This document shows positions 16,192 to 24,748 of a stretch of DNA of 64,000 nt, one piece after another. The position numbers and the translations under genes are program-made. The DNA is from Deltaproteobacteria bacterium (GTDB taxonomy: Bacteria; Desulfobacterota; Desulfomonilia; UBA1062). The notes below the pieces were generated by a model, which was not told the DNA's origin, did no database searches, and saw only the letters and a list, made by a program, of their open reading frames with translations. The stretch lies in the NCBI GenBank assembly GCA_029552245.1, contig JAKPDW010000071.1, positions 62,001 through 126,000 on the forward strand, read 5' to 3'. Position 1 is the stretch's first letter; each line of letters starts with the position of its first letter.

Positions 16192-19116
16192 ATGAGGATC
16201 TACGCCGACCTGCACATCCACTCCCGCTACTCGAGGGCCACGAGTTCCAGGCTCACCCTGAAGGCACTGGCACACGCGGCGCAGGCAAAGGGCATAGCCG
16301 TGCTCGGCACGGGAGACTTCACCCACCCCGCGTGGCTCTCCGAGATCGAGGAGTCTCTCGTCGAGGCCGAAGGCGGCCTCTACCGCCTCAGGGGGGACCC
16401 GTGCCCCACCCGGTTCATGCTCACCGCGGAGATCAGCACCATCTACAAGCAGGACGGGAAGGTGCGGAAGGTCCACCACCTCGTGGGCGTACCGGGGATC
16501 GAGGCGGCGAGGAGGGTCGCGTCCCGCCTGGCCGTGCTCGGCAACATCCTCTCGGACGGGAGACCCATCTTGGGCATCACCTCCAGGGATCTTGCGGAGA
16601 TCGTGCTGTCCTCGGGTCACGGGGCGTTCGTGGTCCCCGCCCACGTCTGGACCCCGTGGTTCTCCGCACTGGGTTCCAAGAGCGGGTTCGACTCCATCGA
16701 GGAATGCTACCAAGACCTGGCCTCCCACGTCTTCGCGGTGGAGACCGGCCTGTCTTCGGACCCGCCCATGAACTGGATGGTCTCCCGCCTGGACCGCTAC
16801 AGGCTCATTTCGTGCTCGGACGCCCACTCCGAGGACAAGCTCGGGAGGGAGGCGACGGTCTTCGACGTGGACCTCGACTACCACGCCTTTGTGCGGGCCA
16901 TGTCCACGGGCGAGGGCCTGGCGGGGACCGTGGAGTTCTTCCCCGAGGAGGGGAAGTACCACCTGGACGGGCACAGGGAGTGCGGGGTCGTGCTCGAACC
17001 GCACTCGAGCAGGCAGGCGTCCCTCTTGTGCCCGGTCTGCGGCAAGCCCCTCACCATAGGCGTCCTGCACCGCGTGCAGGAACTCGCCGACAGGCCCGAG
17101 GGAGAGGTTCCCCCAGGCGCCAGGCCCTTCACGAGCGTCGTGCCCCTGGCGGAGATCATCTCGGAGATCATGCAGGTGGCCTCGCCCACCAAGAGGGTGA
17201 TGGAAGCCGCATCCAGGGTCTCCTCCGCGCTCGGGGGCGAGCTCCCCCTGCTCGTGGAGGTGCCCTGCGGGGACATCGAGGCGGTCGGCGGGCCGGCACT
17301 GGCGACCGCGATACGGCGCATGAGGGCCGGTGAGGTGATCAAGGAACCTGGGTACGACGGCAGGTTCGGGAAGGTGAGGCTCTTCGCCCAGGCCGACAGG
17401 GACCTCCTCTTCGATCACCGTCTCGATACCGGGCCGGGCAGGGCCAGGCGGGGAAGGCCCCCCCGGAAACCAGCCGTGGAGGATGCCTGCCGGGCCGCCC
17501 AGGGCGCGCCGGTGACAGGCCTGAGCGCGGAACAGCTCGAGGCGGCCGGGTGGGGCGAGGGCCCGCTCGCGGTGATCGCGGGTCCCGGGACGGGAAAGAC
17601 CAGGGTGCTGGTGGAACGCGCCGTGAGGCTGGCGCGAAAGGGCGAAGGCCCCGTGCTCGCCGTCACCTTCACCGTGAGGGCCGCGCGCGAGATAGCCCAG
17701 AGGCTGGAGGAGGGGTGCGGCCGCGACCACGGGGTGGACGTCTGCACCTTCCACTCCCTGGCCGCGAGGATCCTGCGGGAGACCGGGCTGGACTTCCAGG
17801 TCATGGACGAGGGCGAGCTCGTGAGGGTGGTGGAACCGGCGCTGGACGCCGACGCCGGGGCGTGGGTCGAGGACCTCCTCTACCGGCAGGGGACCATGAC
17901 CCCCCTCGACAGGGAGCAGGAAGGCCTGGTGAGGATGCTCAGGGCACAGGGCTGCTTCACGTACGACGGGCTCGTGGACGAGGCTTCCCGCCTCGTCCGG
18001 GCTGGGGCGTTCACGCCCCGGTGGAGACACGTGATGGTCGACGAGTTCCAGGACATCAACCCGGTTCAGCACGAATTCCTGAAAGCGCTCGTGCGGGGGG
18101 CCGCAAGCGTCCTGGTGATCGGCGACCCGAACCAGGCCATCTACGGCTTCAGGGGGAGCAGCCCGGCCGCGTTCGATGATTTCCGAAAGGACATGCCGGG
18201 CGCGCGCACGGTGCACATCCGTGACACGTACCGTTTCGGCAGGCCCATTGCGCTTGCGGGAAACGCCGTGGTCGGCCGGGAGGCGGTGCGCTCGCTCAGA
18301 GACGGCCCCAGGGTGACCCTGGTGCGCACCCCCAGGCCCTGGGAGTTCGTCGCGCGCGAGGCGGAGGCCCTCTCGGGCGGGCTCACGCACGCGGGCGTGC
18401 ACAGGGCCGCAGGCGAGTATCCCCTGAGCTCCATCGCCGTGATCGTCAGGACCAAGAGCCAGGCGCTGTCGGCCCTGAAGGCGCTCGGCGAGGCCGGCAT
18501 CCCCTGCGATACCGCTTACGCGAGGCCCCTGAGCGAGACCCGGGGGGTGGCGGAACGTATCGCCCTGCTCGCGGGGGAGGACGTCACGCCCTACCTCAAG
18601 AAGAGACCAGCCCGCGACGACGAGCTGAAGGCTTTGGCGCGCACTCTCGCCGCACAGGACGGGTCGAGCGTGGCAAGGCGGCTTGCGCGCATGGAGGAGT
18701 CCGGGCTGTTCGACCTTGCGCCGCTGCCGGAGACCCACCCGCTCTACAGCTACGCACTCCTCTTCGGGAGCGACACGCGGGGGTTCATCGATTTCGTCAG
18801 GCTCACGAGGGACGACGCGGCCGTCACCGGGGAGCGGGTGCACGTGATCACGGCGCATGCGGCCAAGGGGCTCGAGTTCGACTGCGTCTTCGTGGCGGGG
18901 CTCTCCCGCGGCGTGTTCCCGCTCAAGGGCTCTGACCCCGTCCAGGAGAGGAACCTCTTCTACGTCGCGCTCACGCGCGCCAGACAACGCCTGTACCTGG
19001 TATGCCCGCACGAGGGCGAGTCGCCGTACATCGGCGGGATCCCCGAAGAAGCGGTCCGCGAGATCGTCGAGAAGGCGAGGAAGCCCGGGTCTGCCCAGCT
19101 GCTCCTGTTCGAGTGA
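16192..19116 (+). CDS. Endonuclease Q-like PHP nuclease fused to UvrD/Rep-family DNA helicase
   Basis: A 974-residue fusion. Residues 1 to about 405 match endonuclease Q, which cleaves 5' of deaminated bases: DLHIHSRYSRATS (metal His8, His10), GTGDFTHPAWL, VPAHVWTPWF, GSKSGFDSIEECYQ, ETGLSSDPPMNW, CSDAHSED, a zinc-finger start at Cys280/Cys283 (CPVCGKPL) and HRVQELADRPEG, then the C-terminal EPGYDGRFGKV. After a Pro/Arg linker, residues about 440-974 form a superfamily 1 helicase: Walker A GPGTGKT (464-470), VMVDEFQDINP (614-624), GDPNQAIYGFRG and, near the end, HAAKGLEFDCVFVAGL and YVALTRARQRLYL. The ATG at 16192 begins the PHP domain. Coupling damage incision with unwinding in one chain would make a one-protein excision machine; that role is inferred. 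Confidence 0.88.
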   Translation: MRIYADLHIHSRYSRATSSRLTLKALAHAAQAKGIAVLGTGDFTHPAWLSEIEESLVEAEGGLYRLRGDPCPTRFMLTAEISTIYKQDGKVRKVHHLVGVPGIEAARRVASRLAVLGNILSDGRPILGITSRDLAEIVLSSGHGAFVVPAHVWTPWFSALGSKSGFDSIEECYQDLASHVFAVETGLSSDPPMNWMVSRLDRYRLISCSDAHSEDKLGREATVFDVDLDYHAFVRAMSTGEGLAGTVEFFPEEGKYHLDGHRECGVVLEPHSSRQASLLCPVCGKPLTIGVLHRVQELADRPEGEVPPGARPFTSVVPLAEIISEIMQVASPTKRVMEAASRVSSALGGELPLLVEVPCGDIEAVGGPALATAIRRMRAGEVIKEPGYDGRFGKVRLFAQADRDLLFDHRLDTGPGRARRGRPPRKPAVEDACRAAQGAPVTGLSAEQLEAAGWGEGPLAVIAGPGTGKTRVLVERAVRLARKGEGPVLAVTFTVRAAREIAQRLEEGCGRDHGVDVCTFHSLAARILRETGLDFQVMDEGELVRVVEPALDADAGAWVEDLLYRQGTMTPLDREQEGLVRMLRAQGCFTYDGLVDEASRLVRAGAFTPRWRHVMVDEFQDINPVQHEFLKALVRGAASVLVIGDPNQAIYGFRGSSPAAFDDFRKDMPGARTVHIRDTYRFGRPIALAGNAVVGREAVRSLRDGPRVTLVRTPRPWEFVAREAEALSGGLTHAGVHRAAGEYPLSSIAVIVRTKSQALSALKALGEAGIPCDTAYARPLSETRGVAERIALLAGEDVTPYLKKRPARDDELKALARTLAAQDGSSVARRLARMEESGLFDLAPLPETHPLYSYALLFGSDTRGFIDFVRLTRDDAAVTGERVHVITAHAAKGLEFDCVFVAGLSRGVFPLKGSDPVQERNLFYVALTRARQRLYLVCPHEGESPYIGGIPEEAVREIVEKARKPGSAQLLLFE

Positions 19117-19143
19117 GACCCGGGGTGAAAAGGTGAGGATGCC

Positions 19144-20394
19144 ATGGTCACGACCACGGAGAAGGTAGTCTACATCGTTTCCCTCCTGCTCCTCGTCCTC
19201 ATGTCCGCCTTCTTCTCGGGGACGGAGACGGCCTACATGCGCGTCAACAGGTTCCGCATGAAGTCGCTCGCCGAGAAGGGGAACAGGCGGGCACGGGCGG
19301 TGGAGGAGATCCTCGCGGAGCCGGAGCGGCTCATCAGCACCATCCTCCTCGGCAACAACTTCGTCAACGTCCTCGCCTCCGCGATCGCGACCGCCCTCTT
19401 CATCTCCTTCTTCGGCGAGGAGGGCATCCTGTACGCGACCATCGCCATGACCGTTCTCCTCCTCCTCTTCGGGGAAATCACGCCCAAGACGATCGCCGCC
19501 TACCGGTCCGACATGGTCGCCCTGCTCTTCGGCACGCCGGTGAAGGCCCTGACGGTCGTTCTCAAGCCCTTCGTCCACGTGTTCACCGTTGCCGCGCGCT
19601 GGGTGGTGAGGCTCCTGGGCATGAAGGGACCGGGACACCACGACTTTTCCGAGGAAGACCTGGGGTCGGTCATTGCCATGGGACACCAGGAGGGTTTCCT
19701 GAGCGAGCCCAAGGCGAGGATGCTTTCCGCCATCATGGAGCTCGACGAGGTCCCGGTGCGCAAGGTCATGCTCCCCATAGGGGAGATGGTGTGCGTCCCG
19801 GAGGAGAGCACCTTCGACGGCATCCTCCAGGTCATCGCCACGAGGAGTTTCAGCAGGTACCCCGTGTACCGGGAGACCGCCGACAACATCGTGGGGTACC
19901 TGCACATCCGCGACCTCTGGACCCACCTGGACAGGAGGGACGTCTTCAGGGTGAAGGACTGCATGAGGGAGGCCCACTTCGTCCCGGAGACCACCTCCAT
20001 CTTCACCCAGCTCGTGGTGTTCCAGAACATGCACCTCCACATGGCGTTCGTGGTGGACGAGTACGGGACGGTCAAGGGCGCCATCACGCTCGAGGACATC
20101 ATCGAGGAGATCACGGGGGACATCGCGGACGAGCACGATATCGTGAGGCCAGCGATCGTCCCCGTGAGCCCCACGAGCTTCATCGTGACCGGGAGCATCA
20201 GCCTTCTGGATCTCGGCCGCCACATCGGCCGCCAGTTCCCGGACGAGATCGACACCCTGTCTGGTCTCATCTACCACACCCTCGACCGGATCCCCGAGGA
20301 GGGGGAAACCCTCGTCTACGAGGACATGCGCCTCAAGATCGAGCGGATGCGCGGCAACAGGATCGTCCGCGTGAGGATCACCATGGGCGGTTGA
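19144..20394 (+). CDS. CNNM/CBS-domain membrane protein (HlyC/CorC family)
   Basis: A 416-residue protein with a CNNM (DUF21) membrane domain (residues about 1-180; LLLLVLMSAFFSGTETAYM, LLGNNFVNVLASAIATAL, LLLLFGEITPKTIAAY), a pair of CBS domains (about 200-320; KVMLPIGEMVCVP ... FSRYPVYRETADNIVGYLHIRDLW, FVVDEYGTVKGAITLEDIIEEI-TGDI) and a C-terminal CorC_HlyC domain (about 335-414). Such proteins are linked to Mg2+/Co2+ efflux or membrane homeostasis. It follows the EndoQ-UvrD gene by 27 bases and may be co-transcribed. ATG start. Confidence 0.9.
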   Translation: MVTTTEKVVYIVSLLLLVLMSAFFSGTETAYMRVNRFRMKSLAEKGNRRARAVEEILAEPERLISTILLGNNFVNVLASAIATALFISFFGEEGILYATIAMTVLLLLFGEITPKTIAAYRSDMVALLFGTPVKALTVVLKPFVHVFTVAARWVVRLLGMKGPGHHDFSEEDLGSVIAMGHQEGFLSEPKARMLSAIMELDEVPVRKVMLPIGEMVCVPEESTFDGILQVIATRSFSRYPVYRETADNIVGYLHIRDLWTHLDRRDVFRVKDCMREAHFVPETTSIFTQLVVFQNMHLHMAFVVDEYGTVKGAITLEDIIEEITGDIADEHDIVRPAIVPVSPTSFIVTGSISLLDLGRHIGRQFPDEIDTLSGLIYHTLDRIPEEGETLVYEDMRLKIERMRGNRIVRVRITMGG

Positions 20395-20414
20395 GACAGG
20401 CGGGGACGGCGGGG

Positions 20415-20434
20415 GCGAGGGACTCCCCCCTCGC
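20415..20434 (+). terminator. Hairpin after the CNNM/CBS gene
   Basis: GCGAGGG (20415-20421) pairs with CCCTCGC (20428-20434), loop six bases, 20 bases after the stop. No T-run is present. Likely a 3'-end structure of the 16192-20394 transcription unit. Confidence 0.45.
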
Positions 20435-20550
20435 GGGTCCCTGTTCGCCGCGGCCTCATCCCGCGGGTCAGGAAGCCGATCGAAGGGTCTCTACGTACGG
20501 GCCGGGCCGTGCAGGGTCGCCTTCACGCCCGCGGTGGCCAAGGGGCACAG

Positions 20551-20704
20551 TGCCTCTTGCCCTTGGGCACGAGGGTCTGGCGCGCGTGATCGCCGCGGGA
20601 CAGGCCCCACTGGCCTCTTGGCCCCGGGTACGAGAGGCTCACACCGGGCGAGGCCATGCACCCAGCTCTCCACCGCTCGTGGCCCCGTGCACGAGGGGCT
20701 CACG
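20551..20704. repeat. Three degenerate palindromic repeats at exact 61-base offsets
   Basis: Copies begin at 20551 (TGCCTCTTGCCCTTGGGCAC...), 20612 (GGCCTCTTGGCCCCGGGTAC...) and 20673 (CCGCTCGTGGCCCCGTGCAC...). Copies 1 and 2 match at about 21 of 28, copies 2 and 3 at about 24 of 32. Each copy is an imperfect inverted repeat (CTCTTGCCC / GGGCACGAG). The intervening ~30 bases are not conserved. Read on the other strand the core (CGTGCCC..GGGCAAGAGG) resembles the repeats at 10069-10217. The surrounding spacer (20395-21014) shows no gene. Confidence 0.75.
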
Positions 20705-20978
20705 GGTGTGCCTGAGAGGCGGCGCCACCCGCTGGGTATCATGCAGCCTTCACCGACCGACCCGTAGTGCCATAATCTTCAGGATCCGCATGAACAGGCG
20801 ACCGGGGAAGGCCGTGCGAGCGGTCACCATGGTCTCGCGGCGCTTGAGAGTGCAGGGCCTGCCTGCGCCGGGGCACGGGGAAGGCTTTGCTGGCGGTGTC
20901 GGTGGACGGACCCGTCTCGTCCCCGGGCCCTGAAGAACACGTCTTCTCTCGTAGATGGAGTTGTGCCGCCGCGCTTGA

Positions 20979-21002
20979 GGACGGCCGCGATCGCGGCCGT
21001 CC
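20979..21002 (-). terminator. Perfect 24-base palindrome behind bioY
   Basis: GGACGGCCGCGATCGCGGCCGTCC is a perfect inverted repeat that starts 12 bases past the bioY stop. As RNA it can fold into a nine-pair stem with loop CGAUCG. No U-run follows, but the position fits a 3'-end hairpin. A protein-binding site is the alternative. Confidence 0.55.
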
Positions 21003-21014
21003 TGTCCGCCCACA

Positions 21015-21578
21015 TCATGAATCGTGCCGCGCGTGGCGCCCTTCCCGCTGCGCCAGCAGGGCGGCGATCCTCGGCGCCACGGCTGTCAGCAGCAGGCACT
21101 TGAGGATGTCCCCGGGCACGAACACCGCAAGCCCGGTCTTGAGCGCCACACCGACGGCCTCCGGCTTGTGGAGCACGAGATGCATGTAGAGGGCGAGGTA
21201 CGGGACCCCCACTAGGTAGATCGCCGCCGTCCCCGTGACAGAGGCACCCAGGGCCCTGCCGAAGGAGATCCTGCCGCCCCCGGCTGCCAGGCCTGCGGCC
21301 CATGCGGCGAGGACGAACCCTATGAGGTAGCCCATGGTGGGGCTCAGGAGGTAGGAAGGGCCGCCACCTCCCGAGAAGACCGGCAGCCCCATGAGGCCGA
21401 CCAGGATGTAGACCGCCTGGCTCAAGGTTCCGTGCCTGGGGCCGAGCACGATGCCGGCCATGAGGACGAAGAACGTCTGCATGGTCATCGGGACGGGCCA
21501 CAGGGGGATCTTGATGAGGGCGCCGACGGCAGTCAGCGCCGCGAAGAGAGCGACCAGGGCGAGCTTGCGTGCATCCAT
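21015..21578 (-). CDS. bioY: Biotin transporter BioY (ECF S-component)
   Basis: A 187-residue membrane protein with six hydrophobic segments. BioY marks: the N-terminal LALVALFAALTAVGALIKIPL, PVPMTMQTFFVLMAGIVLGPRHG, YILVGLMGLPVFSGG, LLSPTMGYLIGF and the C-terminal FVPGDILKCLLL. It captures biotin and either works alone or pairs with an EcfA/EcfT module; none is present in the window. It stands alone, 68 bases downstream of the outer-membrane protein gene on the same strand. It implies at least partial reliance on external biotin. Confidence 0.93.
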   Translation of the reverse strand: MDARKLALVALFAALTAVGALIKIPLWPVPMTMQTFFVLMAGIVLGPRHGTLSQAVYILVGLMGLPVFSGGGGPSYLLSPTMGYLIGFVLAAWAAGLAAGGGRISFGRALGASVTGTAAIYLVGVPYLALYMHLVLHKPEAVGVALKTGLAVFVPGDILKCLLLTAVAPRIAALLAQREGRHARHDS

Positions 21579-21646
21579 ACGGCTTCCCTATGTAAAGCAG
21601 GCCGGCGGAAAAGTAAACGGCCCGAGGCCTCCTACGGTCAGGTCTC

Positions 21647-22792
21647 TCAGAAGGCCCAGCGGGCGTGGGCCTTGACGGTGAACCCCGAGTACGTGAGCTC
21701 CTCGTCCGGGTGGAACCAGTTCGCCTTGTCCTTCAGGGAGAAGACGCTCAGGTCGAAGGCGCAGGTGCATGCGTCCGTGATCTTCTTCTCCATGCCGGCG
21801 CCTGCGGAGACCTTGACCATGCCCTCGTGCCTGAGCCCGGATTCCTCGTCGAAGCCGTTTGCGCCCATCACGAGGACGCCCGCGTGGGATACGACCGTGG
21901 TGGTGGATCTCAGGTGGAGCCAATGCCTGAGGTCCACGTGCAGCTCGTCGCCGTAGTTCTTCTCTTTTTCGACCGGCGTCGAGGATGTGGTGTAGAAGGC
22001 GGCCTTCTTCCTGAACACGCCCGAGACCGTGGCCTCGAGCCTCCACGCGGGCAGCGAGGCCGATGCGCCCAGGCCGACGAGGAAGAGGTCACCGTCGCGG
22101 TAATACTCCTGTCCGTCGAGCTCGTCCTTTCCGTAATGTGCGTATTCCGCGAAGAGCCTTCCCTGGACGGCGTCCGTGCATTCGTGGGAGACGCGCGCGG
22201 TGAGCGTGAGCACGTCGCCGGGGTCGAGGTCCTCGAGGGCGTCGCTGTAGTCGTATTTTCCCCTGACGAGGTAGCCGAGCCCGAAGCCGGCCGACCACCC
22301 GTCGAACTGCCTGGCCGCGACGAGGTAGGGGTTCACGTCGAACCCCCCGCCGATACCGTTTATGGCGAGCAGTTCCGAGGGCAGGGCCGCGACAGCCAGG
22401 CCTTCTTCGTCGAGATCCGTCCGCCCGGTCGGCAGGTTGAAACCGATGCCCGCGAGGAGATCGACGGGGAGGCGGTCCTGCACCTGGTAGGAGAGGTCCG
22501 CCTTGGTGTCCGCGGCCCCGGCGAGCGTGGCGGACGACCCGTCGTCTGGCTTCACGGACGTCCTCACGATCGCCGAGAGGAGGGAGAACCTGAACGCCTC
22601 GCCCCTTGCCGCAGCAGCGAGGGGGACGACCACCTGGTTGCCCGAGTCGCCCTCGTCGGTCTTCCACCACGAGACCTCGAGCCCTGTATTGAAGGATCTC
22701 TCCATGCCGAGGCCGGCGTCGGGTAGGCCCAAGATCGCGACGGTGCAGACGATCGCCGCAACGAACATCCTCGTTCCTGTGGTCTCCCTCAT
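21647..22792 (-). CDS. Outer-membrane beta-barrel protein, unknown
   Basis: A 381-residue exported protein. The signal peptide (about residues 1-29) ends near DAGLGM. The mature part is made of alternating strands with many aromatic girdle residues (SFNTGLEVSWWKTDEG, LSYQVQDRLPVDLLAGIGFNL, FGLGYLVRGKYDYSD, FAEYAHYGKDELDG) and ends in the barrel signature KAHARWAF with a C-terminal Phe. The ATG at 22792 is preferred over the one at 22813 because GGAGAGAAAGGG precedes it. It is the last gene of a three-gene envelope operon. A porin or export channel is possible. Confidence 0.75.
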   Translation of the reverse strand: MRETTGTRMFVAAIVCTVAILGLPDAGLGMERSFNTGLEVSWWKTDEGDSGNQVVVPLAAAARGEAFRFSLLSAIVRTSVKPDDGSSATLAGAADTKADLSYQVQDRLPVDLLAGIGFNLPTGRTDLDEEGLAVAALPSELLAINGIGGGFDVNPYLVAARQFDGWSAGFGLGYLVRGKYDYSDALEDLDPGDVLTLTARVSHECTDAVQGRLFAEYAHYGKDELDGQEYYRDGDLFLVGLGASASLPAWRLEATVSGVFRKKAAFYTTSSTPVEKEKNYGDELHVDLRHWLHLRSTTTVVSHAGVLVMGANGFDEESGLRHEGMVKVSAGAGMEKKITDACTCAFDLSVFSLKDKANWFHPDEELTYSGFTVKAHARWAF

Positions 22793-22822
22793 AAACAGGC
22801 CCTTTCTCTCCATCCGGGAAGG

Positions 22823-24736
22823 TCAGATCAGGGGCGGATACACCACCGTGAACACCACGTCCTCGTAGTCGCTCTCCTGCGGGCTCCCGCTATCGGTGGC
22901 CGTGAAGCGGACGGTGTACGAGCTCCCCACGGGGAAGTCGACGACGTCCCAGGTGAAGGTCTGCGTGGATGCGTCGAAGCTCGCCCCCCTGGGCAGGTTC
23001 GTGGCGGTGTACGTGACCCTGTCGCCGTCCGGGTCAGTCGCCGTGACCACGAAGGAGAACGTCAAGTTGTTGTAGACGGCCCTCCTGCCGATGGGGTCGA
23101 GAACCGGCGGGCGGTTGACGTTCCCGACCGTGATCACCACGTCCTCGGAGTCGGACGTGGTGTAGCCCGCGTGGTCGTCGGGATCGCTCACCGTGAACCT
23201 GAGCCAGTAGTTCCCGTTCGCAGACGGCGTCCAGGAGAACACCCTGTCCGCGAAGGTGTACCCGGAAGGCGCGTTCTTGCCGGGGATGGAGGCGGCCGTG
23301 TACGTGAGTGAGTCGCCGTCTGCGTCCGTGGCGGACACGGTGAACTGGAGCTGCTGGCCGATGGCGCCTCGTTGTGAGCCGATCGGGGACAGCACCGGGT
23401 ATGTGTTGTCCTGAAGCTGGCTGGCGGTGTCGTATACCTGGATCGTGACGTAGGCGGTGTCGCCGAGTTTCGGGTTTCCGCTGTCCGTCACCCTGAAGAG
23501 CACCTTGTACTCGCCCGCGTTCGCGGTACCGGGCTCGCCCCAGACGAAGGTCCGCGTGGAGGGGGTGAAGACGGGGCCGTCGATGTATGAGCCCCACCAG
23601 TCGGTCGGCATCTCGGCGGCGTCGAAGGTGAGGCTGTCCCCGTCCGGGTCCGTCGCGGAGATGGTGAGCCTGTTGGAGACGCCGGTGGCGTAGAAGTGCA
23701 CCGGGCTCGACGGGACGCTGATGACGGGCGGCCTGTTCGTGTTCGTCACGCTGATCGCCACGTCGAGCGTCGAGCTCAGCCCTTCTTCGTCGGTGGCCGA
23801 GAAGCGGGCGGTGTAGTTCCCGCTCTGGGTGTAGCCCGGGGTCCAGGTGAAGACGGCCTTGTCCGAGTCGAAGCTCGCACCTTGCGGGATGGACACCGCC
23901 GCGTAGGTCACCCTCGTCCCTTCGGGGTCGACTGCGTCGACGGTGAAGGAAAGGGTCCTGCCCTCGGCGACGCTCTGCGTCCCCACCTGGTTGAACACAG
24001 GGGCGCCCCCCACCACGATGGTGACGGAAAGCTCCGCGCTCAGGGGCTCCACGGCGTCGTCCACCGCCTGGATGCGCACCGTGTGCGTCCCCGACTGGTA
24101 CTGCGAGGGCAACCAGGTGAAGACCCCGGTCTGCGTGTCGAACTCTGCGCCCGAAGGGAGCGACAGGGCGCTCAAGGCGACCAGGTCGCCGTCCGGGTCG
24201 CTCGCGTGCACGGTGAAGGTCACGAGCGTGCCGTATGCGGCGCTGATGGGGGCGATCTGCTCGAAGACGGGCGGCGAGTTGACGGGCAGGGGGGTGATGG
24301 TCCCCGCGTCGTTGACCCTGCCTGGGACCACGTCGAAAGACCTGCTCGTACCCCGGTATTGAACCCTGCCGTCCACGTCCAAGAGCTCGACGGTGACGGT
24401 GTAGCCGCTTCCGGCCTCGACGCCCCCGATGACGCCCTCCCCGGTCGTGCACGGCCAGGGGCCGCCTGAGGCGACCGCCCTCGTGCCTGCGTTGACCGTG
24501 GCCCTGACCGTCTGGATCCCGGCACCCGTGCAGTCGAACTGGGCCGCGCGGGTCACCCCGGTTGCAGGCGGTGAGATCGAGAAGGCGACATCGCCCGTGC
24601 CCGAATGCCTTTCCGAGGGGCTGCACGAGAAGGCCGCCACGATGAGCGCGCACAAGGCGCAGGCGAGCGCGCGGCCGAGGGTCGTGCCCGGGCGGGGGCG
24701 GGTTTCTCTGTGGGTGCGGGCCGAGGGATGTTCCAT
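22823..24736 (-). CDS. Surface lipoprotein with five putative Ig-like (He_PIG/cadherin-like) repeats
   Basis: A 637-residue lipoprotein: a lipobox (VAAFSC, Cys38) preceded by a basic N-terminus, a unique beta domain to about residue 150, then five repeats of about 95 residues starting with NSPPVFEQI, GAPVFNQV, NRPPVISV, YPVLSPIG and NRPPVLDPI. Each carries the D-x-DGD-x-[LV]-T calcium-type motif (SDPDGD, TDPDGD, TDADGD) and a GxFxWxP core. Such repeats make extended Ca2+-stabilised stalks. GGAGGGC precedes the ATG. It is the middle gene of the operon with a CsgG/FlgO-like protein and a barrel protein, so a surface fibre or adhesin is likely; no specific ligand can be named. Confidence 0.82.
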   Translation of the reverse strand: MEHPSARTHRETRPRPGTTLGRALACALCALIVAAFSCSPSERHSGTGDVAFSISPPATGVTRAAQFDCTGAGIQTVRATVNAGTRAVASGGPWPCTTGEGVIGGVEAGSGYTVTVELLDVDGRVQYRGTSRSFDVVPGRVNDAGTITPLPVNSPPVFEQIAPISAAYGTLVTFTVHASDPDGDLVALSALSLPSGAEFDTQTGVFTWLPSQYQSGTHTVRIQAVDDAVEPLSAELSVTIVVGGAPVFNQVGTQSVAEGRTLSFTVDAVDPEGTRVTYAAVSIPQGASFDSDKAVFTWTPGYTQSGNYTARFSATDEEGLSSTLDVAISVTNTNRPPVISVPSSPVHFYATGVSNRLTISATDPDGDSLTFDAAEMPTDWWGSYIDGPVFTPSTRTFVWGEPGTANAGEYKVLFRVTDSGNPKLGDTAYVTIQVYDTASQLQDNTYPVLSPIGSQRGAIGQQLQFTVSATDADGDSLTYTAASIPGKNAPSGYTFADRVFSWTPSANGNYWLRFTVSDPDDHAGYTTSDSEDVVITVGNVNRPPVLDPIGRRAVYNNLTFSFVVTATDPDGDRVTYTATNLPRGASFDASTQTFTWDVVDFPVGSSYTVRFTATDSGSPQESDYEDVVFTVVYPPLI

Positions 24737-24748
24737 GTCAAGCCCTCC

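Noticed and set aside
16033-20277. A 1414-codon open frame on the minus strand
   Set aside because: It is antisense to the EndoQ-UvrD and CNNM/CBS genes, has low-complexity Arg/His/Gly/Pro composition and no domain. A by-product of high GC at third codon positions.
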